A stretch of 64,000 nucleotides of DNA from Anisakis pegreffii (lineage: Eukaryota > Nematoda > Chromadorea > Rhabditida > Anisakidae). The notes under the pieces were generated by a model, which did no database searches, was not told where the DNA came from, and worked only from the letters and a program-made list of their open reading frames with translations. The position numbers and the translations under genes are program-made. The stretch covers positions 62,001 through 126,000 of the forward strand of contig JAPYMA010003037.1 of the NCBI GenBank assembly GCA_035041965.1, read 5' to 3'. Positions 1 through 12,741 of the stretch are shown piece after piece (position 1 is the first letter of the stretch; the number at the start of each line of letters is the position of its first letter).

Positions 1-1744
1 GTCAATTTGATAATGAAGCGCGGATCAATCATCAGTCAACAGCAACAACCAAAGGAGCAATAGAAGATTGCAAATCATCTTGTTCTGTTATTGAAATCAG
101 GTTCTAGGTTACTATTAGGTTACTGCGTCGCTAGACAGATCCACTAATTCTTTCCGATAGTATTCTCTTTGAGAAGATCTTCTCAAGATGGCTCAGAATA
201 ATGATAAAGCTAATGAAAACGATATGACTGATTAAAATTCAATGCAAGAAATGCGATGCATGCTCTTCAGAGAATCTATATTTTCAAAAAAATCAACAAC
301 GAGGTCACTGCATTGGAAAAATTCTAAAGAATTTTCCAGTTTGAATCCGTTGCGATTACGAAAATTTTCTTTTCACCTGGAATGAAATTCATGCTTCAAA
401 AAATATCAGAGTTGATTAGCGTATTTGTTAGCGAACATGGCAAATGTTGTGAACTGACAAGTGATTTAAAAAAATTGTTATATATGTTTACTTTGCAGTG
501 TTTAGAATTATTATTTTGATATCATAATAACTTTAAATTATATGACAACAGCTACACCCAAAGTATGTTCATGTGGAAATCTGTCTGTTATTGTGTGTAT
601 ATTTCATCTGCATAAATGTTTCACTTGAGATTGTTCAGTTGTTTGCGGTCAGATAAAAATTTTTAAACATTCTTATTGAATTCCCTCTCCGAGAGAACTC
701 CTTTCCGGTTAGGTAGCGCATCAATAAGGAGCTCTTATTTACGATGTCATTCCCGGCTACAGCCAACCATATTTACTGCTTTCATGAATGCTGCATCTCA
801 TTGCTTTGATAACCTTAATCAACCGGTACTTCAGTTGTATTGATAAGCTGGTGAGGACATTTGCGGCTGAATCGACTGGTAACGATATTTCTATCCTATC
901 ACAGTATCAGTAACAATTGCAGAAATTAACATCGGTGCAGCAACTGAATTTCATGTGGACAGACATCGGCAATGAAGCAAACAAGTACCAGACTAAATAA
1001 CAAACGAACGACTGCGATTGCTTTACGGTTTTCTGGTCTTGATTAACATTATTTTTATTTAACAAAAACTGAACAATGATCACATCACAGCTGATGTGGG
1101 CAGCTGATGAAATTTGCAACTGTTGAGCGAGTTGACTGTGTCTTTAAACAGAATGCACCAAGTCGATTTTGATACTTTCTTGAACGGTGCTGAAAGATTT
1201 TCTGATTGAACAATAATTCTGGCAAAATTTTCAGCACTAACAGACTCACCACAATACCATTTTTCATGATATTTTCATCACCAATTGCTGCAATCAATGT
1301 TTGCCTATAAATTAGAACAACCAATGTCATTCAGACTTTCTCCTTTGTCAATTCAAATCTGTTGTCTAATTGGTCCCATAAAAAAGTCCTTTTAATAAAT
1401 TATTCATGAATGTGGAATGTTCCGAACGTTCGTACGGTTCTGGAGAAATTAAGGAGGAACGTGGAGTTGTTTCAGATCACGTTGAATAAATCTCAAATGC
1501 AACAAAACATTCAACTTACTCTCGAAAGTAATCTCCCTGGACGGCTCCCGTTATTGCACAGCTCTTTTTCTTCTTCTGCAATATATTCATTGCAGACAAA
1601 GAAACTACTCAAATCCACAAAAGTTAACCGCACAGAATGTAATTGAAATAGAAGAATACTTTTTGAAAGAAGATCACGTTAACGCTTATTACATCCGATT
1701 GCCAATGGAGTTGACGTGAACACTTTTCATGCTCATTAACCACT
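1..1744. other. no gene recognised
   Basis: Short ORFs on both strands, none with convincing splice sites or recognisable protein. The far end lies just downstream of the minus-strand coiled-coil gene that stops at 1745, so part of it is probably that gene's 3' UTR and downstream spacer. Confidence 0.4.
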
Positions 1745-4165
1745 TCAACTCCACTTATACCACCATTTCAATAATTTCAAAACGAACTTGCGCTTTTCTA
1801 AAACTATATCCGTGAACGGGTTGATTCTTTTAGCTAATTTGCAAATCACATCGTCATCTGGTGCTGGTTCCTCCTTTGACATGTCACATTTGAACGAGCC
1901 AGTTCCTACTGAAACGAATACGGATTATAAAAATACAAATAGCGGATAATTCATTATTAATTTGATGTTACTTATGAAGCACATTTCGTATACCTGCCAA
2001 ATCGATGCCCCATTCTTTTAAATCTGCCGATAGGCCACCATCGTTCAGATAAACCGAAATATCTCTCAACGGTTGATAGATCACATCCAATCCCTCATCG
2101 TGGTACTCACGGTCCATTTTTTGCCACTGAAACAAAACACTTGCGAATGATTATGGGTTTTTTAATGAAGGGTTTTATTAATGAAGCACTGGCGTGTGTC
2201 ACATCTCGCACAGCAGCTTTGAATTTTTTATCCGAAACGGTATTCTAATTTTATTTGAAAGCAAAAACTAACCACGTCGAGTTCCCTGTGCAAATAATCC
2301 ACCAGACGCTTCAGAGAACCAAGATCCCGCATAAGGCCCCGTATTTTTTCTCCCAAATTCGTACTGAAATCATTACAACTTTCATCCAGAATTTTGCTTG
2401 TGATTCTCTAATTTACCAAAAAATTCAGATCAAAAATATCCTAAAGTGTTGCACAATGAATGACTCTCGATAAGTTGCAGCAGGATAGAATCATCTCGAC
2501 AGTCTTTTTGCTTCGAATCTCATCGAAAATTTCCCCATCCCAGATTCCCGTCTCTCTCTCCCATATAAACATAAACAGATACGTTTCCAAAAGTTTCGCT
2601 CTTGTTTGATCCTCTTCTTTCTGAACTTCGGTCAATTCAGCCTCAATCTGTGGTTTCCTTTGATCCAGTCGGTAAGAACGTTTGCCATCTTCAACTCTTT
2701 CTCTTGCTATTTTGTCGTATTGATCTTTCCGTTGCTTCATTATCTGCAAAAAGATTCATGAGCTGAACGTATAGAGCAGTGGTCCTCACGCTCGCATGCT
2801 CCATTTTTCCCTTCGATGGTGTGGCAGGCCGTAATTATNNNNNNNNNNNNNNNNNNNNNNNNNNNNNNNNNNNNNNNNNNNNNNNNNNNNNNNNNNNNNN
2901 NNNNNNNNNNNNNNNNNNNNNNNNNNNNNNNNNNNNNNGTTGGCCCTCATAAGAGTTCTTCTGTGGCTACATTCATTGCATCGGAAATTCCTAATTTCTC
3001 TGCTTGTCTGTTTCAGCGACATTATAGGATGGAAGATATCAAATTCTATGATCTAATGAGATGATAAAGACAACAATGAAATTCCCTAAAATTAATTTTC
3101 GGCGGCAAAAAAAAGCTGCTCTTTAACTTTAGTGGCAAAGAGGTTTTACCACCAAACCTTTCTGCGGATTTCTTCTCCAGTCATAAGTTTCCCTTCGAGC
3201 ATTGCAACCTCCAAGGATACATTCTTTAGTTCTTCACTTAGTGCAAGGCGCTGATCGCGTAACTTTTTTTGTTTGGCAACCAACTCAAGAGTTGTTGCTG
3301 ACAGCTGGTCCTTGTGGATCTTCAGTCCACTAATCTAAAACGCCGAACTTCCTTACATCCTCATTTTTTGATCATACGTTTGCAGGGGAATTCCGTTTCA
3401 TCTATTTAAAGGATTTGAAGGATTTAAATAGACCGTTGAAGCTTCTTGCTAGGAAAAATATGGGTGATGAGCATCAGTTCCGAGCATTTAAACAAGAGAA
3501 ATTTGGAACACATTTAATTCATACAGAAGCATCCAGTTGCTCCTGTTATAAATACTCACAAATCACTTATGGAACTGATGAGAAAAACGATGTTCATGTG
3601 GCTCTGTTTATCAATTGAACTGAACGGATTGCGTTTCACGTTGATGGCTATGAGCAATCTCAAAGATTTTTTTAGACAACTTAATCTTTTCTCTTTCTTA
3701 CAATCACACAATATGCGAATGCTAAGAATAATTCGGCAGAATGCATTGGTAAGCTCACCTCATTTTCCACTTTACTCGAGTAATTCATAATCATCATGAC
3801 CGTTACTGTGACTCGTTCTCGTACTTCCGCAGGGGTAAGTAACTTACCGTTTACTGTTATCGGAGCACTTTGGGTTAACACAGCCGATTTACTCATCAGC
3901 ATAGGAGCATGACTAATTTGTTCAAGGTATTCTTCTTCGTATTTCACAGGTATCAGCTTAGCAGTCCAGTCATTACTCCAATTCCGAATCTTGTTTCGAT
4001 TTTGCTGCAGTGAGAAACATCTTTCATTGAAACGCCCATGAGACCAGTCAAACGACAAATTGAAGCAATGGTCACTTTCTCATTATCATGAGAAATGTAA
4101 GCTTGTTGCGAGGTTTTGACAGATTCTTTGTGAACCGTCAACGAACGATCAGAATATAAGAGAGC
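1745..4165 (-). CDS. coiled-coil protein, 3' seven exons (5' end not found)
   Basis: I do not recognise the family. Exons by phase and GT/AG sites (minus strand): 4165-4034, 4004-3759, 3334-3158, 2743-2583, 2363-2273, 2126-1994 and 1908-1745, ending in TGA; they join in one frame (1104 nt, 367 codons plus stop). The third to fifth exons are charged and heptad-like (for example LVAKQKKLRDQRLALSEE), so the middle is a coiled coil; the sixth holds a conserved-looking block starting WQKMDREYHDEGLDVIY. The C-terminus is basic and aromatic (KLLKWWYKWS). No signal peptide is seen in the traced part. Oddities: the gap between the first two exons is only 29 nt, so a sequencing indel or wrong junction is possible there, and the intron between the third and fourth exons holds the 100-N gap and a transposon fragment. 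The start codon lies upstream of 4165 and was not identified. Confidence 0.6.
2777..2963. mobile_element. hAT-type MITE fragment interrupted by assembly gap
   Basis: The left end begins CAGTGGTCCTCACGCTCG and shares the internal block CCCTTCGATGG(T)-TGGCAGGCC with the intact element at 40508-40714. The rest is lost in the N run; the right end (about 2939-2963) is only loosely similar and no target duplication could be matched. It lies inside an intron of the coiled-coil gene. Confidence 0.5.
2839..2938. other. assembly gap, 100 N
   Basis: Exactly 100 undetermined bases, a conventional scaffolding gap of unknown true size. It falls in the intron between exons at 3334-3158 and 2743-2583 of the minus-strand coiled-coil gene and within a repeat, which probably caused the break. 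Confidence 0.99.
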
Positions 4166-6152
4166 CTAAATGGAGATGAGCTCTTGTTATCAACCAAATA
4201 TGGAAATCATTCGGTCTTAGAGCGTGCTCTCATCGGTACAACGGAATTCCTGAGTGTGGGCAATGCGAAGATTCATGTATGCTTAATTTTCATCATCGCA
4301 ACCATCAAAATTTGAGCGATTACTTTTCTGAAACAGTGAAAACGAGTTATAGTACGATAATCCGATCAATTAAGGTGCGTTAAAATGGCACGAAACATAT
4401 CAAAGAGGCACTACCTTGGCTTGATTGGATGAAGTTCTCGTGGAATCGTTGGATGAAGTCAGTGGTAATGTATAGGCGAGGTGGAATAATGAGATAAATA
4501 AAATAATTGCATATATTTCCATTTCAATGAATCCCTTTTATTGACGAGCGCAGTGTTATACTGGATCACTGAAAACAAATTATAAGTCATCTACACATAT
4601 CACTGCAATTTGTTTTCCGTTTTCGCATACGACGGTGATTTGATCGTAGATTCCACATTCGTTGAGTGTGAGGTATTCAGATGCCTGCCACTATTTAGCT
4701 CTTCGGTGGTTTCGCGTCGTGTTTCAGTTCATAAACAGGTCCACTGCACACAATAGATGAAGAAACTGATCACTCTTCCTATGTTTACAGGATTGTCAGC
4801 CAGCAAAAAGAAATTATCGCAGTAAAATCGAGTCCAACACCAATGCTTAACTTAACAAGGCGGATCATATTCACGATAAATTAGAGTCAGTCAGCATTCG
4901 AGTCACACTCATTCCGTTCGAAATGATGCAGCTAGAACCAAATCAACTGTCAAATGCAGGGAGAATTAATGTGGAAGAGGAATTGGGCAAAAAGCAGAGG
5001 TGCAATGATAGTGCAATCCAATGAAAAAAAAATGAATGGAACCTTCTCTTAAGCCATGCGCATCAATTGATCAGCTGCATTAATCTGGTGAGCATCATCA
5101 TTCCATTTGAATACGTTTGCTCATCACCATACTGAGATCAGCTGTACTAAAATGGAATGTTTTTCTGACTAATTTACAGTTCTCTCAACATTTACAGTTC
5201 GTTTTGACATGCTTTATTCATTGCCAATTTCGAGCGATTTGCACTTTTGTTCTAAGGGACATCGAATTTGCGGGATTTATCCTGCAGAAGCCTCTCGCAA
5301 TCTTTCTGGCTACACTGTCCATGTTCACTATAGCTACAGCCGTATAGTCAACAATTAACAATTTCAATATTACTGTTATTAACAATTAGCTTGAATAGAT
5401 ATTAGCCTGAATTAACAATTTCCATGTGAATGATGAGAATTTCCTGGGTTGGAGGTTTATATCTGAGGATAGAAATATTCTATAGTTTTTACCGAAGTCT
5501 CCGTCATGGAAAAACAAATATCTGCAATATTATTACTGCTAGCACCTGATCGATAATGATTTGAGCTTATTTGTATGATCAGTTTTTCATTTTCCATTTT
5601 TGGCGGAACTCCTGATCTAATCACCAATCGACTTCATCTCTGCATTGTTCATTCGTTGTGTTAACGTTAAATTTCTTCGAAGACGATTTCTATCACGGAT
5701 TCGGCTATGATGGCCAAAATCGATAGTTTCAGTGGTTATGCATTCAGCGAAGGAGTTCAGTTCCCACCATGTTGTGACCACATTTAATCAAATATACACA
5801 CATTTGCTTGATGATGAAGATGATAAAACTTATTCATTGAACGAAACAAATATCACATAAGCCAAGAGAGATAGATGGTTGATATGATTATTATCCCGCA
5901 CACTCTTCCCATGAAAGTGCATAATGACATTGTTGAACACACACACACAAAAACAATACAGTATGTGCGTTTTTCGATTGAATGCATTGATAGATATTTG
6001 AACGGGCAATGCAGTACAATGAAATCAGTATCGAGGATGATGACAGAAAAAGCAGCATTCATAATGCAACAAAAAATTCAGCCTTAACCAACGCATTGTT
6101 CTGAACGTTGTTTGGTTGTGACTGCATGTTTGAAGGGAATCAGAAAAGGACT

Positions 6153-6280
6153 TTGATATGGTCATGAATTTTTAGAATACTCAATGAGCTGGAGAAACAA
6201 TTCCAATATTTGAAAGTAATAGCATTTTCATTGGCTTTCGTTGTAGAATTGGCATGACTTATGATGTATAGCTATGAAAC
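6153..6280 (+). repeat. direct repeat, copy 1
   Basis: About 130 bp that recurs at 6594-6727 with scattered substitutions and a small insertion; both copies contain GCTGGAGAAACAATTCCAA and TTGTAGAATTGGCATGACTT. No ORF or terminal inverted repeat was seen, so it is a local duplication or an unclassified dispersed repeat. Confidence 0.75.
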
Positions 6281-6593
6281 ATCAACTTGAAACATATCAA
6301 TAATGTATAACAGTCATTTTATAGATATCTGCCTGATGTACTGTTAATACAATTTCACATTATGGTATGAGCTCAATGTGTTTGACGAAAAAACTTCGTT
6401 GTACTTAAATCATCATATCCTGATCTTAACGTCATTAGTTTTGGATTTAAACAGTTTTGAAACTGATATGTCGATTTTTCGAAATTGATATTTCGAAGCC
6501 ACCGATTGCTTTAAATAAGGTTCACTTGGTTCAGGCTTTTGCTCGATTGGCTACCAACAATTCCTAAGAGGCTACTGACAATCACTTCAAATG

Positions 6594-6727
6594 TTTGATA
6601 TAGTCATGAATTTTTTGAATACTCAATCAGCTGGAGAAACAATTCCAACATTTGAAAGTATAATAATAGCATTTTCATTAGCTTTCGTTGTAGAATTGGC
6701 ATGACTTATGATGTACAGCTATGAGAC
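6594..6727 (+). repeat. direct repeat, copy 2
   Basis: Second copy of the repeat at 6153-6280, same orientation, about 440 bp downstream. It carries an extra short TAATAA-like insertion relative to copy 1. Confidence 0.75.
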
Positions 6728-6856
6728 AATCCATATTAAAACTGCATTATACCAGGAACATGTCATTTATAGCTTTATTGTAATTGCAATTTTCTTAAAA
6801 ACAATTTCAGACTGCACATGAAGATGGGCAGAAGATTTTCATCGTTATTTTCCTCC

Positions 6857-8048
6857 TTATGTAAACTGTTCGATATCATTTTCCGATTTGTGTTTGATAT
6901 AAGGACTCGGATTTGCTGTTGAGCTTGAAACATCATCAATATTATCAGCCTTCGCAGAAAGATTCACGGTGCTCAGTGTAACACTGCTAACTGCGACTGT
7001 AGTGCTACCTTCGTTCTTCGCTTCGCCATCGGCTGGCGATGGGCTTGGTGACGTTGAATTGCTTGTTGAAGCGTTATTGGATTCTTCACTTACAGATGGC
7101 ATCGGAGTAGTTTCGATGTTTCCACTTGAAGAGCTTTCCACCGTGGTGTTGCTCACAATAGTTGTTTCATTACTGATATTCGACGTAGCATCCACAATAC
7201 TTGTTTCGTTCGTAGCATCCGACGTACCATCCACAATATTCGTTTCGTTAGTGGCATTTGACGTACCATCCACAATATTCGTTTCGTTAGTGGCATTTGA
7301 CGTATCATTCACATTAGTTGTTTCATTACTGATATTCGACGTACCATCCACAATATTCGTTTCGTTAGTGACACTTGACGTATCATCGAGAATAGTCGTT
7401 TCGCTACTAGCGTTCGACGTAGCATTCGTATTCTCAACCAATGCTTCATTGATTTCATCACTTGTGAGAGTGCTGTTTGATCCAGATGAAGTGTCATTTC
7501 CGGACGGAGATCCTTCAGTTATGTTTCCATCGACAGTTATTGTGCCGTTCAGTGCATCGCTCAGAGTTTCGTTTTTTTCACTGTTCGAAGTGTTACCAAG
7601 GTTTACAGCATTCACAGTTTCGTTTGCATCACGCTGTAAAACAATGCGTTTGAATATGGTCACGCGTAGTCTGCGTCGACTTTTTGCATGACTTACATAG
7701 CACATAATCGGATTAAAACTCAGAGTTTATAATATGTGCGTGTTTTTGAAATGACTCTACTTCAAATGAAACTTTTACTGGTCATTCGCTTGCGAGCTTG
7801 CACAGGTCTACAGTTGTTGAAACCTGATCCAATTTGATTCTTTTTTTTTTGAATAGTGATGGGGAAATTATTGCTAATCTGTTAACAGTTTGGGCAGAGG
7901 CGTATCAAGAAGTTCGTCAAAACGGGAAACTGAGAAACTGAGCATCACTCACCGTCCAACGTATTAAACTTTGCGGTTCCACCAAGGCGAATATCAGCAT
8001 GCAATAGAAGACAGCCATCAGGAACTTGTTCCAACATGGTGTGATCAT
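6857..8048 (-). CDS. secreted Asn/Thr/Ser-rich (mucin-like) protein with 13-residue repeats
   Basis: Two exons: 8048-7953 and 7633-6857 (stop), joined in phase 0, giving 290 aa. The first exon encodes a 32-residue N-terminus with a hydrophobic core (MAVFYCMLIFALV), a good signal peptide. The second exon is 777 nt and is almost entirely Asn, Thr, Ser, Glu, Asp and Val, with very many N-x-T/S sequons. Its centre is seven tandem 39-bp (13-aa) units close to NATNETNIVDGTS (7143-7415). It contains no cysteine-rich or enzymatic domain and the C-terminus is not hydrophobic, so secretion rather than anchoring is inferred. Likely role: heavily glycosylated surface-coat or secreted mucin; this is inference from composition. 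A paralogue of the same plan lies upstream on the same strand (11454-12714). The splice donor GTGAGT and acceptor TTTACAG are both good. Confidence 0.7.
7143..7415 (-). repeat. seven 39-bp tandem coding repeats
   Basis: Period 39 bp, in frame with the mucin-like gene. Two central units (7221-7259 and 7260-7298) are identical; flanking units differ by several substitutions. Each unit encodes 13 residues with one or two N-glycosylation sequons. Exact repeats make copy number likely to vary between alleles. Confidence 0.9.
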
Positions 8049-11000
8049 CTTTTAAATGATATTATCTTGAGAGTATTTATCGCAGTTGAAGCACACTGAA
8101 ATTTGCTCATCTTACACATCATACACATGTCATTTCAAAAATTCGAATAATGAATATGTCCAGATAGAAAATTTCATCATCAATTACTTTACATTTACTA
8201 TTCATCGCACTTGAATCCTATTACAAAACACATAGACATTTATCGACGCGTCTGTCTCCTCATTACAGGAAACAATTGTTGGACTTTTCTAGGTGGACGG
8301 ATTTTGAAAATCGGTTCAGTTTCGCTGCTCAGTGTTAATCGAGACAAGCAAATGCAACCGCAAATTGACCATGTCGCAATGAAATCGCTATTCAAACATT
8401 CTATTAATATTCCATTAAACATGCGAACTGATGATAATCACTAATGGAAGGTTTTCGAAAAACAGTTTTGCTCATTCCATCTTTGCAATGTGAGCAGAAA
8501 TTTTTGATGTGCTCACCTCACGACTTCGGTTATAATTACTCACTCAGTGCTCTCATCATAAAGGTATTTTTGATGTTGCTTGTAAATATCTAACTGCTGC
8601 TCAATGCTAACACTCAAGAAAACGATCCGCTGATTATTCTCGCTCACATTTTATTAAGATATTCATGGGTTCTTGAACAACAAACAACAAACATCAAACA
8701 ACGACAGATTACATATTGATATACTTGAAGATCACAACTCGACATATTTCTACTTGCGCCATTTTAAGGGTGAAAGTGCCTGCTTGCAGTGAGCAAAAAA
8801 TGAGCGTCTAATCACACAGAATTGAGGAGCAGCCTATCGGCTCACTGAAACCTATCGGCTTCTTTAAGGCCATTAAAAAGAAGCAAACCACCGAAAACGA
8901 TAAATCTGGCTTTCAAATAAATGAGCTTGGAAGCACACACTGGAGAACACCTGCAAGTGTTTAACGTCGGAATGCGACGGTGATCTACTAATGCAGTCGC
9001 TTTTGTAAGTAATCACTTGAGCGTAATGAGGTAGGTTGTTCGAAACCGGTATTTGCATAATTTGCACGCATCTAGATATGACGACGTTTGATGATGTAAT
9101 AACAAAAGGAATTCGCACCCATAATACTCCTCCATCAAACGGCACCGCCGAACTATCATCTTAAACATTCTCGATAGAACGGTAAACTGCATAGAACATG
9201 CATCCACCATTGCGGGCATAATTGATTTACACATTTATAAGAGAGGTCGAAAAAAAAATTAATACTCTAACAATAAGCTCCCCGATACAGATAAAGCATT
9301 ACATCGATTGAAAAGAAAAAGATTTTCCGGTGATAATCAATCACAAGCGAAGTCTCCGAATTCATTACTGTCCTAAATTATGAATGCGACGACATAACGC
9401 ACAATTTGCCAATTAAATTCTTTTATACGGCGCTTTTGAAGCAGAAGTATCCACTAATCATCACACATTTTTCAGTGAAACCGTTCAGTATTTTGATGGA
9501 TTGTCTTTTGGTCGTTGAATAGTTATCGAATGAGATACAGTTTCGATGAAAGTTGCTGCTTATTTCACGAAGGAATCCAGACCACCATTGAAATTCTCAT
9601 GCAATTTGGGTTTTTCAGAAGTGCGAAGTGTCTTACGATTAGTGCTGTGTTCACGTCGACTGAAGCTTTTTGTCCACCTGAAATCAACCTTTCTCACCAT
9701 CACTGATGGGTCCATGTAGGGGTCTTGCACTTTCAGGGAGGAATGTTTCTCTTCCACAAAGTGTGCTGTCTTGTTCTTCCGCGCCGCATCGCTTTTTGGA
9801 AGTCGTTCTGTCCCATTTCTAGGAAGAGAACATGAACAGAACAGGAAAAGAACAGTTTGTCTAAAGTAAAGCCATCACCAGTTCAGAGTAGCACTCGATA
9901 TTACGATATTGATAAGAGGTGATCTCCTGTGCGGTTGTAGAGTTATAAAAGATGATGACCTACATGGTAATTATGGTTATTTTGATAGAACTATCGAGAT
10001 GATAGCATCGATACTATTGGAAAGCACGTTGAAATTGAATATTACCGTTTGCAGAGAAAAATCTTCGATATTCGAATAAACATAGAGATGGAATAAAATT
10101 GGGCGAGGATTTTTCTAAGGATTGTAGAGCAGCTTTTTACGCTGATTCTGGAAATATGATTCATTTCTTCGCATCATAGTTTGTTAATTTAACACGATTT
10201 TGGTAAGATTTATTACAGAACTATTAACAAGGATTCGCATAATGGAAAGTGAGAACAGCTCAAAAACGATTGCTGACAGAAAAACCGGTCAAATATTGAT
10301 GTCAGTGCCGAGAAGTGCTCCCGAATCGGTGAGCTGATCATAAAATCATGACAAAATCCGAACAGCATCTGAATGATTGATAATACAACGGTGATAATCT
10401 TGTCCAATACCATAACTTGGGAACAAACGAGGATACGTAGTAGGGATATTTGAAATCCATGCAGAACATTGTTCCCGTTGGTCGTCAAGTTGTGGAGCTA
10501 AAGAATCTGGTTGATCAGCCTGTCTGTATGGTCAGGTTGTTTCCAAAGCGTGTTTGAATGTGCTCGTTCCTAACAGCTTACGACACCGATAGATGAGACG
10601 AATAAAATTTTCCAACTGACCAACGTAGTTCAGTGAAAATTTTCGGAACACAAACAGTAGGTGTTGTGGTTTCAGGATTGGACAATGAAATTAGTTGGAG
10701 TAGAATGAAACGTGCTTTCTTGAGACATCTCATCCTAAAGTTTACCCACTTCTTGGATATTGCACTTTCCAACGATTAATAAGGGCTCAGAAACAGCTTC
10801 TTATCTGGGCTTCTCATGAACCACAAGAAATTCGCTGAGAAAACGCCTTCAACGAAATCATCTGAACCAAATGTATAACTAAGTTAATTCTCGTTCCTTC
10901 TCCGTGGACTGCTCGAAAAGTCTCACAAATGCAAATGATTGTGAGGGAGCATGTTCAGAAAGAAGGATGTCTTATTTGACTGTTACATGACTGTGATAAT

Positions 11001-11453
11001 GTTGAAGGATATCGATAACCAATGTGCAATAAAGCCAATCATCCTACAAATGATTATGGACACTGAGTTATCGAACGAAATATTGAGAATATTAAAATGC
11101 TATTCATATACACATATGGCGAATATGTTGCATATTCTATTAATTACTGGAATGCCTCACTGTAACATGATCAATGTAACATGATCGACATAGTTCACTA
11201 CGCTATCAACACGAACTAAAATTGATCTGATTCAAGATAGGTTCAAAATTTTTATGTTTCAGATGAACCAACATCCGGAATTGAGTTTTGTACAAAAGTG
11301 TAACTGGATAAGGATGCATCTCTAATAAACTCTTGTGTACTTGAATTCACACACTTCAATATCAGACAGAATACAATAAACGATGAAGAATGGAAAAACA
11401 ATTGCGAAAATGAATATTATTAGTAAGATATATACAGTCAATGAACATCACGT
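8049..11453. other. intergenic between the two mucin-like genes
   Basis: Several ORFs of 60-90 codons on either strand, but none has a recognisable domain or matching splice sites. I looked for a third signal-peptide exon followed by an N/T/S-rich exon and did not find one. Probably holds the promoter of the gene at 6857-8048. Confidence 0.4.
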
Positions 11454-12714
11454 TCACATCAAAAACACAATAAAACCCATTAATAAAACCAAGATGCGGT
11501 TGAGTATGGTGGATGCTGCAGCATTAGAAACTTTTCTCCTGTAGTTAGGCTCTACTTTATCGCCAGTACTTGATGTTGGGACTTCGGTTTCGCTTGGAAT
11601 TTCGCTCTCATCCGGACGTTTGTTTCCGCTTGAAGATTCGCTCTCGCCTGAGATATTACCGCCACCTGGGAGATTTCTATCGCTTGAGGGTTTGCTTCCG
11701 TCTGAGACTTCGTTTCCAGTCGAAATTTTATCAGCACTTGTTGAGGCAATGCTAGCTTCGGTAACGTGCGTCGTCGTTCCATTCTCATCACCGTGTGATT
11801 TCTCATCATCTGCATCGTCGCTTGTATTCGTAGTGCTCACCACTTCGCTCGTAGTCGAAATTCCATTTGCGCTCGTTTCATCCGTTGTAATATTGTTCCC
11901 TAGCGCAATTTTGCCTACACCTTCATGTTCCCCACTGCTAAGGGTTTCATTCGTGGTTGATGCTATAGTGCCCAACTCGTCAATACTGAAACTGCCATTT
12001 CGACCCTGTGAGATAGTCTCGAGTTCTTCGGCGGTGAAGTTTTCATTTCCGCTGAAGCTCATATTTTTCAGTTCGAATATCTCATTCACAGTCGAATTGC
12101 CGAACTCAACCTGACTTCCGTTCCAAGTGGAACTGGAATTGTCGACTTCGTTTGCATTCAACTCGTTCGAAGCATTCACATCCGCGATATTGATCAGAAG
12201 ACTGGCATTGCTTCCCGTCACAATCTCTCGCTGTAAATTCAACTTTCAAATGAGATTCCAAATGCCTGTCAATGTCAGGAGAAGTCTCATACCTAGATCG
12301 TGAGGAAAAATTGATGCACTAAATTCATTCATAAAATCTAATGGCATTACAATGTGTTACTCTTTGGATACCTGTGTCGTTGATCCTATTGTTTTATGCT
12401 CTACTTATGCTACATTTGTTCATTTTTGAATGGTGGTTCCTTCAGTGGCATCTAGGATTTGAGTCTGCAGCTCAGAATATCACACAGTCCAATTTCGTGA
12501 GAACGTCTCGGCTTCATTGCATTCGAAAATGTTTCTAATTTGCATAACCTATCGACCAGTTTCCGTTTGATATGGATAAGAAAATTACTGATATGAATAA
12601 GAAAATCAAATGAACGATAACCGTGGATTGCGTGTTGCTGATTGGTTGGAACAGAATGAAGATGGTCATGCTATAGGCTACTGCGACATGAATTGATCTG
12701 AAGTACGAATCCAT
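11454..12714 (-). CDS. secreted/surface Ser/Thr/Asn-rich protein with hydrophobic C-terminus
   Basis: Paralogue of the gene at 6857-8048. Proposed exons 12714-12622 (31 codons, hydrophobic core AVAYSMTIFILF) and 12230-11454, joined in phase 0, 289 aa. The large exon is 777 nt, the same length as in the paralogue, and starts at the same phase with RE- against RD-. It is rich in N-x-S/T sequons near the N-terminus and in Ser, Glu, Gly and Pro toward the C-terminus (degenerate repeats around GSKPSSDRNLPGGGNISG). Unlike its neighbour it ends in a hydrophobic run (ILNRILVLLMGFIVFLM) directly before the stop, typical of a GPI-attachment signal or a C-terminal membrane anchor. Weak point: the proposed donor is GTTATC, so the first exon is less sure than the second. 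An earlier in-frame ATG at 12741 is possible. Confidence 0.55.
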
Positions 12715-12741
12715 CGAAGCGGATAATCGACGTTGAGACAT

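Larger units (their letters stand above)
4166..6856. other. intergenic; no confident gene
   Basis: Upstream exons of the minus-strand coiled-coil gene may lie at the start of this stretch but could not be fixed. The rest is AT-rich with short ORFs only. It contains a diverged direct repeat (6153-6280 and 6594-6727). Confidence 0.4.

Noticed and set aside
6969..7691. 240-codon plus-strand ORF opposite the mucin-like gene
   Set aside because: It is the antisense shadow of the 39-bp repeats; its Val/Ser/Phe composition comes from the reverse complement, and the minus frame has a signal-peptide exon and proper splice sites.
9780..9860. GTTCTGTCCC...GAACAGTTT motifs resembling the palindromic MITE at 56970
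   Set aside because: Only short GGAACAG-like pieces are shared; no matching ends or target duplication could be found.
11620..12114. 164-codon plus-strand ORF
   Set aside because: Antisense shadow of the second Ser/Thr-rich gene, again a by-product of biased codons.
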